From Diphasiastrum complanatum (taxonomy: Eukaryota > Streptophyta > Lycopodiopsida > Lycopodiales > Lycopodiaceae): a stretch of DNA of 64,000 bases. The notes under the pieces are model-generated. The model was given only the letters and a program-made list of their open reading frames with translations. It was not told the origin of the DNA and did not search any database. Position numbers and translations under genes: made by a program. Where the stretch lies: contig CM055095.1 of the NCBI GenBank assembly GCA_029204225.1, forward strand, positions 60,652,540-60,716,539. The letters run 5' to 3'. Positions 1 to 11,464 of this stretch are shown piece by piece. Numbering within the stretch: the stretch's first letter is position 1; each line of letters starts with the position of its first letter.

Positions 1-772
1 AAGTTTTTTTAATAAAAAATGTAGATCCTGACATGATAGTGATATGTCACCTCATCGATGGTCTGTACATTTTAGTACCAAGAAAAAGTAAAATATGTGA
101 GCTTGTTTTTGTTTAAAAGAGTACTCAACTATCGCTCGAATCCCATATCATAACCTGACAAAGTAAAAAGGTAAAATTATCACTTTTAATTTCACACTTG
201 AACATCTTACTCAACCAAGAAGCTGGAAGCAACAACTACATTATCTACAACAATATCACTCCATTAGTCCAAGGGAGAATAAAATGCCAATAAGCCCGAA
301 TTTTGCAAAAAGCAATCAGCACCTGCAAGAACAAGACATACAACATCAATAAAATTTGCAAAAGGAGTCTACATTGCTAAAACTTTCTCACAAAGCTCCT
401 CAAAGTCATTTTCAGAAAGACTCACAAGTATTCGCAAAGGTGCAATGCAAATTAGTGTACATGATCGAAGAAATCTAAAAGACTAGAGGTCCTATTTGTG
501 TAAAACTTAGATCTACAAATGTTGATGATCATGGGCTTTGGGAGTTGTGTACTCCTTTACACATGGAATTTTGGAGGAAATTTTTTTCTGCTTGTGGCGC
601 GTGTTTTGTTTTTTGATAGCATGCTTTGTTTCATGCGCAATGTTAATACTTTAAAAAATGAGCCAACCACACAAGTTCGACAGCGGACAGCAGTAGAAAC
701 TAAAAAGATGACAAAAAATTTCGGTAATTTTATTATTCTCTCTCTAACATTCTCTTACTACGACACAATTTC
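1..772. other. AT-rich DNA, no gene recognised
   Basis: No protein family, RNA gene or clear repeat structure is recognised here. The open frame at 519-935 (+) overlaps a gypsy reverse transcriptase relic on the opposite strand and looks like chance. The stretch may be further decayed gypsy sequence downstream of that relic. Confidence 0.5.
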
Positions 773-1297
773 TTACACGACCCTTTTGGAATCAAAAACT
801 CCTCTAATGCTTATGAAAGAAACAGTAAAACTGAAAAAAGATTTAACTTCTATAATTGTCTTCAGTACCGGCCACTCAAGCACTATCTTGACCTTACTCT
901 CATCTATCTTCAACTCATTCGGGATGATCTTATGACCTAGGTACACTGACTCATGCTTAAAGAACTCACATTTAGATTTTTTAGCAAATAATTTATCTCT
1001 TCTGAGAATTCTCAAGACAGTCTTAAGATAATTCAAATGCTCCTTAAGAGTTCTACTGTAGATGAAAATATTATCTAAAAATACAACTACGAATTGACCC
1101 AGATATTGACGAAAAATATCGTTCATCATCTGTTGAAATGTCGCATGTGCATTCGTCAATCCAAAAGAAAACACAAGAAATTCATAATGACCGAATCTCG
1201 TCCCAAAACCAGTCTTTTGCATGTCATTCAAATGAATTCTAATCTGATGATACCTGGTTCTGAGATCTATTTCTATAAAGTATTTTCCATCTAATCA
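773..1297 (-). pseudogene. Ty3/gypsy reverse transcriptase fragment
   Basis: The minus-strand frame reads as the palm and fingers of a Ty3/gypsy reverse transcriptase. In order it shows GKYFIEIDLRTRYHQIRI, then GHYEFLVFSFGLTNAHATFQQ, and then the catalytic-box region VVFLDNIFIYS, where the family normally has [F/Y]-x-D-D. The second catalytic Asp is replaced by Asn, so the enzyme would be dead. Thumb-like sequence follows (KKSKCEFF, YLGHKII, connection WP). The frame is open from about 1297 to 773 but lacks the upstream protease and the downstream RNase H and integrase. It is a truncated relic. Family assignment is strong; activity is ruled out by the lost Asp and the truncation. Confidence 0.85.
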
Positions 1298-1457
1298 GTC
1301 CTCCAACAGAAGAATCCAAATTCGTCATAATACAAAATCGACGGATTATAAAAAATTTCAAAAAGCATGCAAATTTATACAAGCCAGTAGGCTATAGACA
1401 CACAATAAAATTTTGTATATTAAATAAAAATATTTACAAAGTACAATTTAGCAGTAT

Positions 1458-2620
1458 CTAATCTGTTTCCGATATTTTCTCCAATGAAAGTTGCAATTTA
1501 GAATCATGCAACAATTTTCTTCTTTTGTATGGATCCAATAGTTCATAATTTTCATGCTTACTCAGATCAACATAAGCAGCATACAATTCAAAATGAGATG
1601 ATTTGAACATGGAATTCGCTGGTCCATATCCTAAAATTTTAATCGCAATGGTTTTCTTTACAAAAATTATTTTATGCACCTTATTGAAATTATGTCCTCC
1701 AAGAAAATGAGACAGTGCCTTAATTGTCATAATCATAGTTTCACCATGTTGATGAAACTTTGAATGGGCAACACTTATCTCATTATTCTTGAAAAACTTC
1801 AGATAGTGCTCCAGTGCATGATCTCTTGAAAATTCTCCAGCAGAAGATCTCTGCCCTCCTCGACGAATTGCAAAATCATCAAGGAAAATTGTTTTCTGAA
1901 ATGATGAAAAACAAAATAAGCTCCAGTATATAATCTGACATAATGAATCTACTAGTACGTGATAAGATACAAAAACTTACGCATTTGGCTTTGTCTTCCC
2001 TGATTCCGTCTCTCCATTAATATTATGTCCACATTTTGATGTCAATATTGTTGGTGAATAGACAGTTGGTTGTGGAAAACCAAGTTGACTTTGGATTCTA
2101 AGAAACTTCTCCTCATAAGGTAGATCATCTTCTTTGTTGCGCATTTCCTCCACAACCATTTTCAAGCAATATTCTCCTGAATAAAACTTATTATTATGTA
2201 CATTGTCAACACCAGGGAGAAGATCATCAGCATCAAAATCAATTATATTCGAAAATTCATCAAGCTCTTTGCTCAAAATGCAAAGAGTCTCAGCTTCAGT
2301 GAAGTAAAAAAGATTTGATATATCTGATATTGTCAAAAAGAAATTATTATCTATATTGTAAGTAGGCAAAGTAATCAAAGACTTATCAGAAAGAGAAAGG
2401 GTAGTGGGTGCTCTAGGGCCTATAAACGATGCCCTATTTTAAGCTGGATCAAAATCAGAACAATCATCTAAATTAACGCTCGTATCAATAAAAAAGTATC
2501 TATATCTACAATCTTTGACTTTTCAGACTTTGTACCACTAGAAGAAGCAGCTTCAGAAGTGGAAGGGACAGCTTCCGAATCGTCAGAAATATTTAACAAA
2601 AGAAAAAAAAACAAAAGCAG
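1458..2620 (-). pseudogene. Decayed multi-exon gene of unknown function
   Basis: Two minus-strand coding stretches look like exons of one gene. The upstream one (about 2620-1981) begins with a Ser-rich acidic stretch (SDDSEAVPSTSEAASSSG), is broken by a probable frameshift near 2500 and an in-frame TAA near 2438, then stays open as the 133-codon stretch from 2378. It ends at a strong donor, GTAAGT (from 1980). A matching acceptor (pyrimidine-rich, ending CAG at 1896) opens the second stretch, which reads KTIFLDDFAIRRGG, EFSRDHALEHYLKFFKN and on to the stop at 1458. The 85-bp intron joins the two frames out of register by one base, another sign of decay unless another splice site is used. No domain is recognised. 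A Copia element inserted directly upstream (2639) and probably separated the gene from its 5' part. It could be an old host gene or a gene fragment carried by a transposon. Confidence 0.45.
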
Positions 2621-2638
2621 ACTGAAAATCAACAAATC

Positions 2639-3329
2639 TGTGAAAAATTGCCTACATTGGCAAATCTAGCCATGTAGAATATTGTACATTTTATCAATAT
2701 TGTTTGTTGGTTACTTGAATGGCCAAAGTGCCACTTGTACATACACACCTAAAGTAGGTTACCACGAGTCAAGAGGAGTGGTTGTGTCTATTTGGTAGTG
2801 ATTCCTACTTTGTAGAATCTAGACCATGATTTATGATGAGATTTGTACCTACCATGCACCTACCAAACATGACTTTTGGATCTAGGCTAGGGTTTTCACA
2901 TTAGGGCAAGAAAGTGGAGTCTACTTCCTTATTACATGCTAGATTTTCACCTAACTTTGCAAAGGAAGTGTGTTTTACTATGTATTCCCATTCTCCATAG
3001 TGAGAAGATAGAAACTTTTTGGAGCCTCAGGGAGAAACTCGAGTTTCCTCTCATTGTATGGTGATTACTCTTGATTTCCAATGAAACCCAGCTTTGATAC
3101 TTTGTAAACACTGTCTACAGGCCGTACTACAGCCTTATTTCCACACGTGTGGAGTTGGATTATACTATTTGATCAATGCTTTGATTGTCTCTACTTGTTT
3201 CCTATCAAGCTGCTAAACTAGATCTTGTTTTCTGATGACTAGTTTCTGATAGATTGTTTAACAAGCATACAATCACCTTGTGGATCATTCAAAGATCCAT
3301 TTATGGTCTTTAGTACTGTACTTTTCACA
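2639..3329 (+). repeat. 5' LTR of Copia family A
   Basis: Begins TGTGAAAAATTG and ends CTTTTCACA, with short terminal inverted repeats TGTGAAAA/TTTTCACA. It carries the palindrome CACACGTGTG at 3142-3151. It is the same length (691 bp) as the copy at 5934-6624. Confidence 0.95.
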
Positions 3330-3342
3330 TGGTATCAGAGCC
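3330..3342 (+). promoter_or_regulatory. Primer-binding site (initiator tRNA-Met type)
   Basis: TGGTATCAGAGCC follows the 5' LTR immediately. This is the standard plant Copia primer-binding site for minus-strand priming by initiator tRNA-Met. Confidence 0.92.
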
Positions 3343-3962
3343 AAGTACAAGGCCATTGATCTGTGTTTGAATCTAATCCAGTTTTAGCAGGTTTTGGTGC
3401 AAAAAGCTAGTATTGGAAGGGCGAGCTGGTATGCAGGTTTTGGTGAGGGAATTTGATCCCAAACTTTTTAAGGATCAAAATCCGTACTGTTCACATGTGT
3501 GGGCATCTCTGAACCAGCATTTAAGAACCCATATTCATTGGATCATAGAAAATTCATATGGTGTCAGTCTGATGTAATTTTTGGTGCAAATCCTAGGACA
3601 AGCTACCAAGATCACTTGCCATTGATTAGTTTTGAATTTGTTTCATGAAAACTAATTAATCTAGGCTGATTTCAGACCTTCTTAAAGTGGAAACCAGGTC
3701 TTGAAAGTACATCAAAGTGAATGAGAGAGGTAGAGTCAGTGTTTTGTCCAAGAATAGCCAAGATTGGCAAGATTTGCTTGAGTGTAGTTTTCATCTCATC
3801 TTATCTTCATTCCAGCTTTGTGAGGGAGTGATAGAACTGTGATTCGAAATCCATCTGTTGGATTAGAAGTCAACATTTGAGTGAAACACTGCAAGTTAGA
3901 AACCTTTGTGAGTTTCAGGTCCAAACAAATCTATATCTTGTGTGTAGAATCTTGCTAGTAAG

Positions 3963-5090
3963 ATGGGATCAGTGGGAGCCTACCTTCTAGAAGCTAATGA
4001 GAGGTCAAATTCTACCAATTATGCTATTTGGAAAGTGAGGATGGAGTCACTAATGGTGCTCCAGGATCTTTATGAGTTTCTAATAGATGATGAAGATAAA
4101 CCTCTAGGTGCACAGGAATTAGTGAGATACAAGAAGAGGTCTAGGCTTGCACTTCACTGTATTAAGATGAATGTAAGCAATGATCTTTTAAGGGAAGTAT
4201 CATCATGTAAGAGTGCTAAAGAGGCTTGGGAATCTTTAAAATCTATCTATGAGTCTAGTAACACTTCGAGGGTTCTCATGTTTAGGAATTAGATTCTACA
4301 AAGCATGAAGAGGAGTGATGAGATTGCACAAGATTATGTGCTAAGAATCAAGTCTCTCAATAGGGAGTTAGCTTCCATTGGAGAGAAGATTCAAGATAGT
4401 GAGCTTGTTCAGATTGTCCTCAATGGTCTAGGGAGTGGCTTTACAAATTTGGTCCAAAGCTTTGCAATCCAAGACACTTTGCCTACTATAGAAAAGCTAC
4501 ACAGTGTATTAGTAGCTGAAGAGTGTAGGATGTTGCATACCAATGCAAGAATGAATGCTATTTCTCTGCAGGATGGTGATGAGAAAGCTAATTTCTCATT
4601 CAAAAGCAAGAAGAAGACCAATGGCAAGAAGAAGCACTTCAAGGATACCAAGGAGGAGGATGAGGCTTCAAGCTCAAAGGGCAAGATCAAAGACAAGTCC
4701 AAGTACAAATGTTTTTTTCCTGGAAAGAAAGGACATTTTGCATCAGAATGTCTCAAGAAGAAGAAGGCACAAGAGAGCAAACAAAGCAACATTGCACATC
4801 AGGAGGAGGAGGAGGATGAAGAGTCATCCTTGATGGTTTCCAACAAACCACCATCATCCAAGAGCAACACCAATGATTCTTGGTGGATTGATAGTGGCGC
4901 AAGTTTCCACATGACATATCAAAAGGACATATTCTCCACCTTACTTTCTTACAATAACTTACATAGATCAATCTATACTGCAAGTAGTCAAGAATGTAAG
5001 ATAAGTGGAATAGGAACAATTCCCTTGTATGTGAGATCATCCAAAAGGATGAATCTTGATAATGTTCTTTATGTTCCTAAGGCCAGTTAA
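3963..5090 (+). pseudogene. Gag-protease of Copia family A (one in-frame stop)
   Basis: The reading frame starts at the ATG at 3963 (MGSVGAYLLEANERSNSTNY) and stays in one frame to 5090, except for an in-frame TAG at 4290-4292. In order it shows the N-terminal Copia Gag region (NYAIWKVRMESL), the central Gag region (LVQIVLNGLGSGFTNLVQSF), a Lys-rich basic stretch, a zinc knuckle CFFPGKKGHFASEC near 4711-4752 and the protease active site region SWWIDSGASFHMT near 4880. The knuckle has Pro where the second Cys of CX2CX4HX4C is expected, so zinc binding is probably lost. The catalytic Asp-Ser-Gly of the protease is kept. The stop and the lost Cys suggest a non-functional copy. Confidence 0.9.
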
Positions 5091-5972
5091 TGGATAATGG
5101 CCTAGATGTACAATTTAAGCATGGAGTTTGTTCCATCCTTAGAAATGATGAATGTATAGCCAAAGACTTTAAGCAAGGTAGATTGTTTAAGCTTGATGCT
5201 AAAATTGTAGTGGAGAGTATTAACTTGGCAAAGGTGGAGTTATCAAAGGTGGAACTGTGGCACAAAAGGTTGGGCCACCCCAACTACAAAGCCATGGAAT
5301 CTATGGTTGCAAAGGAGCTTGTAGTTGGACTCCCCAAGCATTTGTCAAAGTGTGGGAAGAGATGTGAAGCATGCAGCCTCTCAAAGGCTCACAAATTATC
5401 CTTCTCAAGATCTACATCAAGATCAATCTCTCCTCTTGAACTCATCCATTCGGATGTTCATAGCTGAGAAAGTGGATAGAAGATCAACAAGTGCCTTTGA
5501 CACCTTTCTATGTGATGGAGTAGTATCATGGCTTTCCAAAAAGCAAGATACCATCTCCCTATCTTCCACAGAATCCGAATACAAGGCCTTGACATCAACA
5601 TGCAAGGAGGTCTTGTGGCTCAAAAGGCTATTGGTGGAGCTTCATGTCATAGAGGAGGAGATCCCTATCATCTATTGCGACAACCAATCAGCCCAATCAC
5701 TTGCAACTAATCCTACATTCCATGCAAGGAGCAAACACATCGAAATTGCTCGTCATTTTGTGAGGAAAAAAGTGCAAGCTAAAGAGATCAAGCTCCAACA
5801 CGTGCCATCATCAAGTTGCTTGGCTGATTTGTTTACTAAACCTTTACCTAAAGATTCATTTGTCAAGCTTAGATCTTCAATTGGAGTTATTGATGAAAGC
5901 ATTGTGATCTCCAAGGCTAGATTTGAGGAGGAGTGTGAAAAATTGCCTACATTGGCAAATCTAGCCATGTAG
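5090..5972 (+). pseudogene. Copia pol remnant: GAG-pre-integrase joined to RNase H
   Basis: The first part (5090-5467) is the GAG-pre-integrase region. It begins with LDVQFKHGVCSILRND and carries the zinc-binding pattern LWHKRLGHPN...CGKRCEACSLSK, then ELIHSDVHS, where the integrase catalytic core normally starts. At about 5461-5480 the sequence jumps to the C-terminal RNase H in another frame: DRRSTSAFDTFLCDGVVSW, SLSSTESEYKAL, YCDNQSAQSLATNP, HARSKHIEI and LADLFTKPLPKDSF. Everything between the first integrase Asp and RNase H (rest of integrase and all of RT) is deleted. The RNase H frame overlaps the first frame and runs into the start of the 3' LTR. Confidence 0.92.
5921..5933 (+). promoter_or_regulatory. 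Polypurine tract of Copia family A
   Basis: TTTGAGGAGGAG lies directly before the 3' LTR. It is the expected plus-strand primer. The same purine block precedes the LTRs of the family D elements. Confidence 0.75.
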
Positions 5973-6624
5973 AATATTGTACATTTTGTCAATATTGTTT
6001 GTTGGTTACTTGAATGGCCAAAGTGCCACTTGTACATACACACCTAAAGTAGGTTACCACGAGTCAAGAGGAGTGGTTGTGTCTATTTGGTAGTGATTCC
6101 TACTTTGTAGGATCTAGACCATGATTTATGATGAGATTTGTACCTACCATGCACCTACCAAGCATGACTCTTGGATCTAGGCTAGGGTTTTCACATTAGG
6201 GCAAGAAAGTGGAGTCTACTTCCTTATTACATGCTGGATTTTCACCTAACTTTGCAAAGAAAGTTTGTTTTACTATGTATTCCCATTCTCCATAGTGAGA
6301 AGATAGAAACTTTTTGGAGCCTCAAGGAGAAACTCGAGTTTCCTCTCATTGTATGGTGATTACTCTTGATTTCCAATGAAACCCAGCTTTGACACTTTGT
6401 AAAAACTGTCTACAGGCCGTACTACAGCCTTATTTCCACACGTGTGGAGTTGGATTATACTATTTGATCAATGCTTTGATTGTCTCTACTTGTTTCCTAT
6501 CAAGCTGCTAAACTAGATCTTGTTTTCTGATGACTAGTTTCTGATAGATTGTTTAACAAGCATACAATCACCTTGTGGATCATTCAAAGATCCATTTATG
6601 GTCCTTAGTACTGTACTTTTCACA
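5934..6624 (+). repeat. 3' LTR of Copia family A
   Basis: A 691-bp direct copy of 2639-3329, ending TTTTCACA and followed by the target duplication AAATC. It carries CACACGTGTG at 6437-6446. By eye about 11 substitutions and no length differences separate it from the 5' LTR. Confidence 0.95.
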
Positions 6625-6629
6625 AAATC

Positions 6630-8770
6630 TTCGTGGCGTAGCTATAAAGATTTGGACTCATTAAAACGTTGCGAGGTGGCAATCCTTAATGAAGGAACTA
6701 AAAACTACTGGCATCACAACATCACGACCATATACCAATTGGAAGGGTGTTTGATCAGTGCTCCCTTTATATGTTGTCCTGAATGCCCACAGTGCAGCAT
6801 GTTAGTGTTTGACTTATTTCCAATTTCCTAATGTTCATGGTAAAGGATTCAAACTGGATTAGCTATGTTCATAGATTAATCGATTTTGAATTGATTTATC
6901 CTGGTGCATGAACACTTCATAGCTAGGAATTTGAATCTAACAAATTGCATGTTGAGGTGGGTGTGATAAGCTACACTAATCCTCCTGTAGAACCAATGAT
7001 TTGTGAACATGGTTTGGGATTGCAATAAACTCTTTTAGTAGGTTAACCATTCTCATGGAATTAACTATTCTCTGTGAAAGAACTAGTTATGCATATTATC
7101 CTATTTATGTTAAGCATTTAAAGGATAGTAGAATTGTGGGAATCAGTCATAACAATCTGGAATAGTTAATGCATGCAGCTAGAATCCCTCTGAGAAGCCT
7201 TTCTCTGTTTGTTGCTTGTTATCTCTGTTGTGGAATTGATATTTCCCTGCAATATAGAGGAAGAAAGGTGAGTGATCTTAGGAAATGTAACCCTGTTTTA
7301 TGAACCATAAAACAAGCTTATGAGCCTTCTCTCAGACTCGTTCATGAATTCCTGCAACCCAGAATGGTTGCTAAAAGACCATTTCCCAGCCTAAGCATGC
7401 CTGAAGTCGCTTTTCAGAGATCAATTTGCATTTGTATAACTGCAAATAGAAATCGACTGAGAGAATAGGTGCTGTAAGTTGTGGCAAAACCTGTTATTCA
7501 GGTTCATTGGGCATATTCTTGAAAGATAAAAATTCTGCTTGTTTTGCAGTTGGTCTCTCCCTTCTTCAAGAGATGATGGGAGGGTGCCCTGTTGCTGTAG
7601 ATCAGATTTTCAAGTAATTTCTGAGTGTTCCTTCCAACTGGCCAGTGACTGCAATCTTCACTTTTGCTGTGGGCGCCTAAAGCTTCCTAGTTCAAAGATG
7701 AAGGTGCGATATGGTCCAACGATGGCAGCCATCAGGATTCCAGGGATAGAATCAATTTGATAATCCAATGAGGCAGCAGAGGATAGTTGTTTTCCTCCAG
7801 CGATGCCCTGTTGGTAGAAGGGTATGCATGAAGTGGACTTGTATGAGGAAAAAAACTTGCTTTTTACCCTGTAGTGGCACAGCACGATCTGCCTGAGGTT
7901 CGGTTGGTGGTCGTGAGCATGAAACATGATCACTGAACCTAACATCTGAGTTTCAGCGATGGAAGACAGCTTTACGTCTTCTTGCTTCACAGCGATGGAG
8001 AGAAGGGGGCACGAGTGGTAGCTGTAGCTGTAACGGCCTTGTGAGGTTTCTTTTTCTTGGCTTCTGGCTAGGGTTTGCATTGGAGCCTTTTTAGGGCTTT
8101 TGTGTGCATGTGTTGGAAGATACTTCAGTGCATCTATCTATGGGTAGATCGCGATCCAGACCGAAGCTGTGTGGCTGTGGCTACTTCAGTACCTGACAGC
8201 ATCGCCCTACAGCAAGGGAGCTCCATCTTCAATCAGTTCACAAAACGGTGATAAATTTAGAGCAAACCAACTGCAAACGCCAAGGAGATCCTTCTTCGAA
8301 AATTCAAGTTTCTGTCAAGCTACAGCTCTAAATCTAGCAGTAATTCTCTGTCCCCAATACAATACAAGGCTTTCCACAACCTCTCTCTCTCCTACAACGG
8401 GCCAGCGACCCTCTCCACAGATCAGAGATACTTCTTTCATCCTAGGATCGGGTGTAAATATACAAAGGTGTCGCAGCATCTTGAGCTTGATTTCATCTCA
8501 AAAACTGTCTATGTTGTTCATAAAAACCTGCAAAGATGTTCAAGGAAACTTGATGAAACTGGCATTGTAGCTCTTCTTTTGTTTGGCCACTAGTGTTTTC
8601 TCAAAGTGTCTGGCTCACGCTTTTCTTAGACTGCTGATGTGGTTGTCTTTCCAGCATCTGTGATTATTCCTACTTCAAGGATCTTACAATCTAATACCAA
8701 CATGTCTTTATGTTTGCTTTCTGCCTTTGCATTCCTCGTGTTGTTTTAAAGTTGGGATCATCTATACCTG
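6630..8770. other. Intergenic DNA, no gene recognised
   Basis: Short open frames occur (6598-6831, 7539-7760, 8169-8570 on +; 7658-8080 on -), but none shows a known domain and none is extended by convincing splice sites. The minus strand next to 6630 should carry the continuation of the broken gene at 1458-2620, but no matching coding stretch is seen. Part of the region could be untranslated or non-coding transcript sequence. Confidence 0.45.
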
Positions 8771-8774
8771 TCAA

Positions 8775-9442
8775 TATGGTTCCTCAAGAATCTTCTCGTC
8801 CTTTGCAACTCCCGGATTTCAATCCTCTTGCTCGGCGTGGAGAAAAGAGACCTGCTTCACCTTCAGACCATCCTTCTAGTGCTTCCCCTTCATGCGTCGT
8901 GAAGCCCACCGTGATGTTGCGAATTCCTTGCTTGTTTCCTTTGGCCAGGTGGCGCCATATTGTCCGCCCCATCTTCGCCACCAACTTTCTTCCTCTCTTT
9001 TAGTTTCTCAGCTTTCTCCTTCTTCCTCTTCTCGCCCCCGTGTTCCATGTGTGGGCTTTATGTGCAAGGTGTCGGTCTTTCACGCCATCAAAACGCTTGC
9101 TCTGCTTTTTGTGAACAACTCGCATTAACCAATGTTGACCTTGCACCTCATTCTACTCCCACTTCGCCACCTGGGACCTGGATTCGCTGCCTTGATATTT
9201 TGACCGCTTTTCACTTAGGTTTTTCTCTTCCTCGTCTTTATGCACACATACCCTTTGCCTTGCGCTTAGACGTCCAAAGAGCTTTGTCCTCACCTTTGTC
9301 TTGTCTGGCTTCCAACTCTTCTTATACCGTAGCCACCTATTTCCTCATCAGTTTGGTTGTGCTACTCTTGGCAGTTGCGAGACAGTCGTACATGCTTTGC
9401 GTGCTACTTTGGATCTTCATCCAGATTGGGTTGTCCAGTTAG
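8775..9442 (+). pseudogene. Possible coding remnant with a zinc-finger-like motif
   Basis: From about 8775 a frame reads VPQESSRPLQLPDFNPLARR and stays open to 9003. An overlapping frame (about 8960-9442) continues after a shift and contains a CX2C-X12-H-X3-C pattern, CSMCGLYVQGVGLSRHQNAC, near 9042-9101. The stretch is richer in C and T than its surroundings. The finger resembles the single fingers at the N-terminus of some non-LTR retrotransposon proteins, but no endonuclease or reverse transcriptase follows. It could equally be a decayed zinc-finger gene. No function is assigned. Confidence 0.25.
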
Positions 9443-10007
9443 AAATCAGCTTGTGATCTGATTCATTAGTATAAGCTCTAAATGTAATGATGTAATTAGT
9501 GTACAGTTTATTTGGTTTACTGTATATGGTTGTGATCGGGATGTGACCCATTAGGATATATGGATAGGGCACTAATCCCGTAGACGGCTACTTGGGTTAG
9601 CCGGGTAGCCACACATAGGAAGAATTAGCCTGTACAAAGTTATTTACAATACTTGCTATACTTGGGGGCATGTCCCAAGTTTGTTGGTCGAATTTGGCCA
9701 TATTGGGCCCAATCTTAGTTTGACAGGTGGTAGGCCAATTTTAGGACACCTGCCTTTTCATGCAGTTTGTGAATACTCTATATGTACAGTGTTTCTTTGT
9801 AATCTATTAACTTAGAAGCAATATAAACAAAACTCAAACTAGTAGAAGGGTGCTCTTCTACCACCACATTTGTCAACCATGCTTCAACCCTTGAATTAGT
9901 GAATCAAAATCCAACTTCCTTTGAAAAATCAATACTCCAAGTGCTTCCCAATTTCCACTCGATGTAGAGCTTGTCTTTAATCCTATCCAAGATCGCATCT
10001 TAGTCGA
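9443..10007. other. No gene recognised
   Basis: Moderately AT-rich DNA without recognised coding. It lies on the internal side of a minus-strand primer-binding-site-like sequence at 10008, so it may be eroded interior of a minus-strand Copia element, but no Gag or Pol signature is visible. Confidence 0.35.
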
Positions 10008-10019
10008 GCTCTGATACCA
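10008..10019 (-). promoter_or_regulatory. Copia-type primer-binding-site-like sequence
   Basis: GCTCTGATACCA is the reverse complement of TGGTATCAGAGC, the initiator tRNA-Met primer site used by the other Copia elements here. The adjoining sequence to the right begins ATGTAATGACC and could be the end of a minus-strand LTR running rightwards. No second LTR copy was found. Confidence 0.4.
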
Positions 10020-11020
10020 ATGTAATGACCATTAGGGAAAACCCCTAAGATGAGGATATGAAAACACAACAGGAGACATGTAGGAGCAAAACCACCTATC
10101 CAAACCTAGATCAATCCTGGATCTATGCCCCGAGCCATGCCATTAATGCTTGAGGAGAAGAGAACATCTGGTAACCAAAACCAAAAGTTGTAAACGGGAG
10201 AATCTCTACCCCAATATATAGAGAGTAGAATCTTGTGCATGAACTCATGCAATCCCCATGCAATCCAACTATGAATAGGTCACAGGTCCCATGCGGTCAC
10301 AAACTGGCCTTGACATGGAATTAAATCTAGGCGTAACCAACAATCGCGAATACCGAAGGGCCGGTCTACCATATTAGGACTATTCCATGGCCTTCCCTGA
10401 ATATGGCCGTAATAGCATGGCACAATGTGTCATTCCAAAGTCAAAGTTCAATTTAGAGTGCATCTAGATCCCATTACTCCTAAAATTCATCAAAACTTCA
10501 TTATGTGAAGCTCTGGCTTTTGGTTATTCCAACTATCCAATTCCATTTGAGTTTATGAGGTAATTTTTTTTTTCCAAATGAAAAATTATTAAAATCAAAA
10601 GTCCCTATGTATCTGATGCAAATCACCCACTAAATGAGTCACAAAATAACTCATAAGGTGATGATACCTTGTGGATGACGCCCAAGCATTAATCACTTCT
10701 AGTTTACGTTTCTTATGCTCATTCATAAAACTACTGATTGATACAATAGTTGATTGTTCATGCAGGTGACCAATGAGCTCTTTCCTAGCTTTATTACAAT
10801 CATGTATTTCAATTAAAACTTTGCTGATATGTTGCAACGTCAATTTGTAGTAAGCATGATTGATGAATTCAATGATTTGCTTGCTTGACTAGTTTCCAAC
10901 ATATTGTTAAAATCCATTGCAAAATTTTATTTCCTATTAAAGAAAACCAAAATATTCATTTAGCTCAATTTTTTATGGTCTCTCGTTTTTATATTTCATT
11001 TGTATCCATGATAATCATGA
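10020..11020. other. No gene recognised; possible minus-strand LTR sequence
   Basis: The left part may be LTR sequence linked to the primer site at 10008-10019. The rest is AT-rich with no recognised coding. The minus-strand frame at 10595-10843 has no known domain. Confidence 0.35.
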
Positions 11021-11026
11021 TAGTAA

Positions 11027-11440
11027 ATGGTATTATTGATGGAATTAAAACAAATAAAGCCTCAAGGATTTGTTGAGCTAAGGAGAGAACATCTTGTTTG
11101 TAAGCTCAACAAAACTATTAATGGATTGAAGCAAGCACCACGGGCGTGGTACTCTTGCATTGATGAACACTTCAAGCGAAGGGGAATGACAAAGAGTAAT
11201 GTTGATCCTAATCTTTACATTCTAAGACAAGATTTAGATATAGTGTTTATTGTTTTGTACGTCAATGATTTGATTATTACAAGAAGCAATGAGAGCTTAA
11301 TAGATGAAATCAAATCAGATCTTTCCAATGCCTTTGACATGAATGATCTAGGATTGATGCACTATTGTCTTGGCATTGAAGTATGTCAAAAGGAAGACGT
11401 TGTAACAATTAATTGCAAGATTTTTTTTTTTAAAGGTTAC
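11027..11440 (+). pseudogene. Copia reverse transcriptase fragment
   Basis: The plus frame reads KQIKPQGFVELRREHLVCKL, then LNKTINGLKQAPRAWY, then the catalytic box region FIVLYVNDLIIT and DLGLMHYCLGIEV. This is the middle of a Copia reverse transcriptase. The expected YVDD is YVND, losing one metal-binding Asp. Neither the N-terminus of RT nor RNase H is attached, and after about 11410 the frame runs into an A/T-rich tail and stops. It is an isolated truncated relic with no LTR recognised nearby. Confidence 0.88.
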
Positions 11441-11464
11441 ATATATGGCATGGCTAAAAACTAG

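Larger units (their letters stand above)
2639..6624 (+). mobile_element. Copia-type LTR retrotransposon, family A, internally deleted
   Basis: A complete insertion bounded by two 691-bp LTRs, each TGTGAAAAATTG...TTTTCACA, and by a perfect 5-bp target duplication AAATC at 2634-2638 and 6625-6629. A primer-binding site complementary to initiator tRNA-Met follows the 5' LTR, and a purine-rich tract precedes the 3' LTR. Inside are Gag with a zinc knuckle, an aspartic protease motif, the GAG-pre-integrase zinc-binding region and then, directly, the C-terminal RNase H. The integrase core and the whole reverse transcriptase are missing. The LTRs differ at about 11 positions by eye, so the insertion is not recent. 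A copy with intact ends but no polymerase must have been moved in trans or been deleted after insertion. Confidence 0.95.

Noticed and set aside
519-935. 138-codon plus-strand frame
   Set aside because: It overlaps the recognised gypsy RT relic on the other strand and has no domain or splice context.
3330-3342. tRNA gene
   Set aside because: TGGTATCAGAGC and its variants are only 12-13-bp primer-binding sites next to LTRs; no cloverleaf-sized sequence follows.
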